Below, piece after piece: positions 59,781-64,000 of a stretch of DNA of 64,000 bases (position 1 is its first letter; every line of letters begins with the position of its first letter). The notes under the pieces were generated by a model. It saw only the letters and a program-made list of their open reading frames with translations, was not told the origin of the DNA and ran no database searches. Origin of the DNA: Phoronis australis (taxonomy: Eukaryota > Phoronida > Phoronidae); NCBI GenBank assembly GCA_002633005.1, contig NMRA01000128.1, positions 88,051 through 152,050 of the forward strand, given 5' to 3'. Both the position numbers and the translations under genes were made by a program.

Positions 59781-61879
59781 CTCATGGCCAGAGTAATAAC
59801 ATAACTTTCATTGGTTCAGGAAGTAACTAAACGCTTATCAGCATTGATTGTAAATGGCTTAACATATTGAAATGGTTAAACTTGTATTTCCTTATGATCA
59901 TACTCCGGTAGTAACTCAGAATTATACAAATTACCATCAATAAAACTAAAAATTTTTCTTATTATGACAGCCCTTTATTTCTATTCAGAGGATAATCACC
60001 CAGAGAGCATTTATGAGTCAAAACACTTTAAAAAATCATTGGGCCGTGGCCAACATTTTCAAAATTTGGCAACTTAGTCAATTCACCCGCTAGTTATCTT
60101 TCAATCCCAAGAGAATGTAGAAACCAGTGTTGTCAATTTTTTTTTTGACAAATTCATTCCAAATATCTTAAAAAATTATTAAAGTCATGTTCAAAATAGC
60201 AAGTACAAAGAAAGCGTGTCTTTAATACTTTGCAGGAGTTAGAATTACATCATTTATTTGCTCGAGGACGAGTCAACCCAGCTCCCAAACATTATTCCCT
60301 GCTATTTTGACTATTCTATACCCTTGCACGCCATTCACTTATCTGCCATCCCCTTATCTCGGGCCACTTCGCATGACCAGACATAAAACCTGTATATGCA
60401 AATCATCTATGAAAAGTCTCTTCACATCCCGCCTGAATTCTTGATTATTCGTTTTAAAAGGATCACTTCAAAACTAGGCTTTGAAAATTAAACCAAAAAC
60501 AATGAACGTTCAGATACTGACAACATGCTATTGAACACTGTGCTCAATGTCTGTTGCCCTCATATGCCACAATTCCGAGAACACAAGTTTTGATAAACTA
60601 TCTATAATTTTGCACTGAAATTTGATAAAACTGGATGACATTGACAGTGTGTAGAAAAGAAAGACAATACAAAAATAATTTATTTACAAAAATTAGAACA
60701 GTAATGAAAGTAGTCCAGCAGTTTGTGCGCGAGTGGTGACGTGCCACCGCAAGCACTTAATAAAAGCCTTTGATTTTGATCAAATCCATAACCTTATACC
60801 ATACTTGGGATGTTAGAAGTTTCTACTAAAAAACAGGCTTAGCACTATCTGACTAGCTTCCAATTTAAGGTGAAATCAGGTGGCCTGATACATCGGACCT
60901 GACAGTATGAGCAGGAAAAATCAAAACTTATAGCTACAAAGCCAATTGGATAGCTGCATGCAGACTTAAGTCACAATACAGCTAGGCAACCATGACCATG
61001 TAAAATTTATATGGGCCTTAAAATTACACACCACTCGAGTACTGTAGTTCAGCTTGTCACCTGGTCATCAAACTTACAAAGGGCCTCATGTTACCATGTC
61101 AACTAGCAAAATGCGACCTGGGAATTCCCAGGTCACCAAATAGGGAATGAGCTTGATAAAACAAGAAAACCACAAGTGCAGAATTAAAAAACAGGACATT
61201 TGGAGCTATGTATAAGGAACACCACACTGGTCAAGTTTTTTCTTTTCTTTTCTTTTTTAGTCAAACAGTTAAATAAGAATAAATTGTGTGTACATAAGAC
61301 GCCCAATATCCTGGTTCACTGTTACATACAGAGAAAGTAGATGATCAGAGCATGTTATTAGTGGATCAGTGTGTCACGTCTAGTTTTTGCCGAACAACCC
61401 CAATTCCTGTCCGTTTTAGTCGTCCCGTTGTAGTATGAGCACGTTCCCGGGTGTTTAGAAGATTCCATAGTTTCAAAGGAAATTACAGGTGATTGTCTGA
61501 TTTCTTCTCTCTTGGTTGCAATTTGTGCTGACTTGTTATTTAACTAAAGTCAATACACAGAATCTGAGGACGCATTGATTGGGGAGCTGCAGGTTGCCAA
61601 ATCAAGCTCTGTACAGACAGGTGTATCAGCAAAATCTGGAATTTTTTGCGACATCTTTCCAGAGATGCTGACAACTTCACTGAAGCAAAAATTGTTCAGA
61701 AATTTGGTTTCCTGACGAAACCAATCCAGGTAATTTGTGGTGAGCTGCATGCAACCCTTGTTGTAAAAGAACAACTGCTTGAACAATGTGGGGAGAAAAT
61801 TGACCAATAGGTGGCACTCTATTTCATGACGCTGACTCATTATATTGCTCAACAAATTTAGCAGAAAAATAACAGTATA
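59781..61879. other. Non-coding
   Basis: Includes a (TTTTC)n-like tract near 61240. The 110-codon minus ORF ending at 61550 stops near the MITE edge and shows no domain. Confidence 0.4.
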
Positions 61880-62023
61880 CATGGGCGGCGCAGCACTGAA
61901 AAAAGTGGGGAGCTATAGCCCCCTAGCCTCCCTCTCGTCCACCGCCCATAGACCATGGGCGGCACAGCACTGAAAAAAAGTGGGGCTGTAGCCCCCCCAG
62001 CCCCCTATGGTGCGCCGCCCATG
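61880..62023 (+). mobile_element. GC-rich palindromic MITE, two head-to-tail units
   Basis: Bounded by CATGGGCGGCGCAGCACTGA and GGTGCGCCGCCCATG and flanked by GTATA on both sides (61875-61879, 62024-62028). Two units, each starting ATGGGCGGC(G/A)CAGCACTGAA and containing GTGGGG..CTATAGCCCC or GCTGTAGCCCCCCC, a strong hairpin. Lies 121 bp outside the mariner element. Confidence 0.85.
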
Positions 62024-62488
62024 GTATAACGTTAATTTTATGACCCATAACCTGTACGATTTACTGAAGGAAGTGTGTAGTTTTTAATCATATTGATTTT
62101 ATGTCAGATTGTATTCCACCATTTTTTACACACATCGTTCCATATCAGGTGTCCCATAAAAGTGAGCCATTTTTTGACAAGTAATTTGTCAGAAATTGAC
62201 CAATCGAATTGTTCAAATTTTTCACAATGTATCTTCAGGATGTCATCAACAAGTATCTCAGAGAACATAAAAAATTATGGAAGTAATTTGAAATTCAAAA
62301 CAGCAGGATGAAAAATGCAATATCACTGTGACTTTCATTGTGTTCATGCTGTGCTGGCACCTGCCAGTCAAAAAAAAATTGCCTGCCTGGGTCTCAAGTC
62401 TACTGTCTGTTTTTTATTGTCAAATATGAATCCAAATCATTTTTGTCAAATATTTTGGTTTGTAAGAATGCCTTAGACTGAAAGTGAT

Positions 62489-63374
62489 AAGTTTACAATT
62501 GAAACCTATTTCAAGGAGAAAGGGTGGAGCGGAAGAAGAATCGTAACAGAGTTCCCAGGAAAAGGGTAGAGTCATGCGACTGTAGATAGACTTATTGTTA
62601 AAATACGCAACAAAGGCTCTGTTGCGCATAAAAGTGGTAGTGGGAGACCGACGATTACATGTTCGAAAGAAAACGAGGATCGTGTTGAGGAACTGATTCA
62701 ATCCTAGGAGGACAACCCAGGAAACCACAATTCTGAGAGCAGTCGCTAGCAATTTAACCCTTCGAAAGAATGTGGGTATTACGGAGAGATCAAAATAATA
62801 GAAAGAAAAGAAAAAATTGATGCCGCTACTTGCATGACCGCTATTCAGCCGCTGATGTGAAAAGAATCATTTTCACTGATGAAAAAGACTTTACGCTAGA
62901 AATCACTAAAAATCGCCAAAACCGTCGATCGTGTCATTTTATGGACACTCATTGATAGAGCCAAAGTTAAAAGTCAATCAGCTACATGCAGTTATTGGAT
63001 GAAATCTTCTTCCAGATTGCAGGCGACTTTATCCTGGAAACAATTATGTATTTCAGCAAGATGGGGCTCCTTCACACATATGGAGCAGGCCACACCAAGA
63101 TGGGGCTCCTTCACACATATGGAGGAGGCCACACCAAAATACATCTAAAAGGATGAGTGGTCTTCACTTGAGGTCCTGACTGCAATTCCATGGGCTATGC
63201 CATGTGGGACACTCTAGGGGAAAATTTACCGCGGAATGACAGGCAAATTGGAAGAGCAGGAGTTAAAAAGACAGGATAATTATGTCATGGGAGGGAATCA
63301 TTTCTGGTTGGAAGAAATGGCTCAGTTTAGTCTTGGAGGAAGATGGAGGCCACATTGAGCATAAACTGAAATAA
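62489..63374 (+). pseudogene. Mariner-like transposase pseudogene
   Basis: Plus-strand frames carry, in order: KFTIETYFKEKGWSGRRIVT and SHATVDRLIVKIRNKGSVAH KSGSGRP (helix-turn-helix and GRPR-like motif); RIIFTDEKDFTLE (first catalytic Asp, about 62865-62900); YVFQQDGAPSHI (second catalytic Asp, about 63040); KIYRGMTGKLEEQELK; and EEDGGHIEHKLK before TAA (63372-63374). It is interrupted by stops and several frameshifts. A 39-bp duplication repeats the DGAPSHIW block, and the usual 'NPMDY..W' third catalytic site is degraded. The element is dead. Confidence 0.92.
63061..63136. repeat. 39-bp tandem duplication in the transposase
   Basis: ATGGGGCTCCTTCACACATA followed by TGGAG(C/G)AGGCCACACCAA occurs at 63061 and again at 63100. 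In frame (13 codons), it duplicates the catalytic-Asp motif region. Confidence 0.93.
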
Positions 63375-63450
63375 GATAGCTTCCCTTTGATATTTCATTT
63401 TTTTGACCTGATGTTTTTAATTTGACAGTACTCGCACAATTGGACACAAC

Positions 63451-63599
63451 ATGGGCGGCACAGCACTGAAAAAAGTGGGGGGCTAAAGCCTCCTCAGTTC
63501 CCTGTGGTGCATCGCCTGTAGACCACTTGGCATGTGCGGCGTGGCAATGAAAAAAGTGGGGGGCTATAGCCCCCCAGCCCCCTATGGTGCGCCACCCAT
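63451..63599 (+). mobile_element. GC-rich palindromic MITE nested in the mariner element
   Basis: Two diverged units: ATGGGCGGCACAGCACTGAA ... GTGCATCGCCTGTAGACC, then ATGTGCGGCGTGGCAATGAA ... GGTGCGCCACCCAT. It sits just inside the mariner 3' inverted repeat, so it inserted after the mariner. Confidence 0.85.
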
Positions 63600-63720
63600 G
63601 CACAGATCTCTTTGATGTTTTGTAAATTTGTTGATGATATCCTAAGGTTGAAAAGAATTGGTTTATCCATTGCTGAGAAATTACTAGTAAAAAATGGCTC
63701 ACTTTTTGGGACACCTGATA

Positions 63721-64000
63721 ATCCTGATATAGCGATTTTTACATGCCAATACAGTACAGTGAGTCTACACATTCACAAAAAAACAATAATGGGTAGACAA
63801 TTGGTGAAGGTTACAATTGGGGGTAGATTTTAACCACGTAAATTATTTGAGAGCCTAGAAATGTAGATCCTCACTGCCACACCCCCACGGCAAGTCAAGG
63901 AGCCCCACCCCGGGGTTAAAGCAGAGCATGCTCACAGTAGAAAAAAATATTTATGATGCTCATGACAGACAGTTATCGTGCTGATTAAGGCCAGTAATCT
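63721..64000. other. Non-coding right flank
   Basis: Nothing recognised. Confidence 0.5.

Larger units (their letters stand above)
62145..63718 (+). mobile_element. Mariner-like transposon, 1574 bp, inactive
   Basis: Ends TCAGGTGTCCCA (62145) and GGGACACCTGA (63718) with TA on each side (62143-62144, 63719-63720). Beyond the 12-bp tips the inverted similarity continues about 110 bp inward (AAAAGTGAGCCATTTTTT, AAGTAATTTGTCAG versus TAGTAATTTCTCAG, GGATGTCATCAACAA versus GGATATCATCAACAA). It encloses a broken transposase and a later insertion of the GC-rich MITE at 63451-63599. The TA target and transposase motifs place it in the Tc1/mariner superfamily. Confidence 0.93.

Noticed and set aside
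61550-61882. 110-codon minus ORF as a gene
   Set aside because: Starts near the GC-rich MITE edge. No domain, no donor or acceptor of note. This length is expected by chance in 64 kb of AT-rich DNA.

Overview
The window is AT-rich metazoan nuclear DNA with small, widely spaced exons bounded by GT/AG sites and very long introns. It has many families of short inverted-repeat transposons and no prokaryotic gene organisation. High sequence divergence between paired copies, the transposon types (mariner, Penelope-like, fold-back MITEs, a repetitive 'HALTGxDTTS' gene family) and the gene content fit a highly heterozygous marine invertebrate. The species cannot be fixed from the sequence alone.

Two genes are secure. 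(1) Three consecutive minus-strand exons (16895-16972, 6873-6941, 1485-1625) encode 96 contiguous residues of the N-terminal PH domain of a phosphoinositide-specific phospholipase C-beta of the PLCB1/2/3 type. All internal junctions are phase 0. The gene runs off the left end of the window, and its ATG exon was not found. (2) A plus-strand exon at 18806-18937 encodes the last 43 residues of a neuroglobin/cytoglobin-like globin (end of helix G and helix H) and starts at the classical G7.0 intron position. It lies within 2 kb of the first PLC-beta exon seen, on the opposite strand, and its upstream exons were not located. A weaker set of minus-strand exon candidates between 32.7 and 59.8 kb (59746, 57580, 54288, 53620, 45933, 36877, 32731) may belong to another, unrecognised gene. 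Most of their reading phases can be joined, but no protein family was recognised.

Layout: 1-17 kb is PLC-beta exons and introns. The introns hold a tandem array of CTCF-like motifs (9.2-10.9 kb), two MITEs, a (CA)n tract and a fold-back element at 16.1-16.8 kb. 18-24 kb holds the globin exon, four copies of a repeat rich in AGGTCA nuclear-receptor half-sites, a decayed 'HALTGSDTTS' ORF, a Penelope-like scrap and a long palindrome. 25-29 kb holds a 2-kb hAT-like non-autonomous element and a 63-bp minisatellite that stays open as an ORF. 39.3-43.1 kb is a 1.9-kb sequence present twice around an N. 43.7-47.9 kb has promoter-like ETS/YY1 motif clusters. 56.5-57.5 kb has two MITEs, one with its empty site preserved in the neighbouring duplicate. 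61.9-63.7 kb is a dead mariner element with nested GC-rich palindromic MITEs.

Seven single 'n' positions (18304, 21655, 23186, 24906, 27303, 41206, 57289) mark joins. At least four are flanked by near-identical sequence on both sides, which looks like unmerged overlapping contigs or haplotypes. The duplications at 24.6/24.9, 26/27.3, 39.3/41.2 and 56.9/57.3 kb should therefore not be taken as real tandem duplications without checking. Most of the remaining sequence is intronic or intergenic with no feature I can support.
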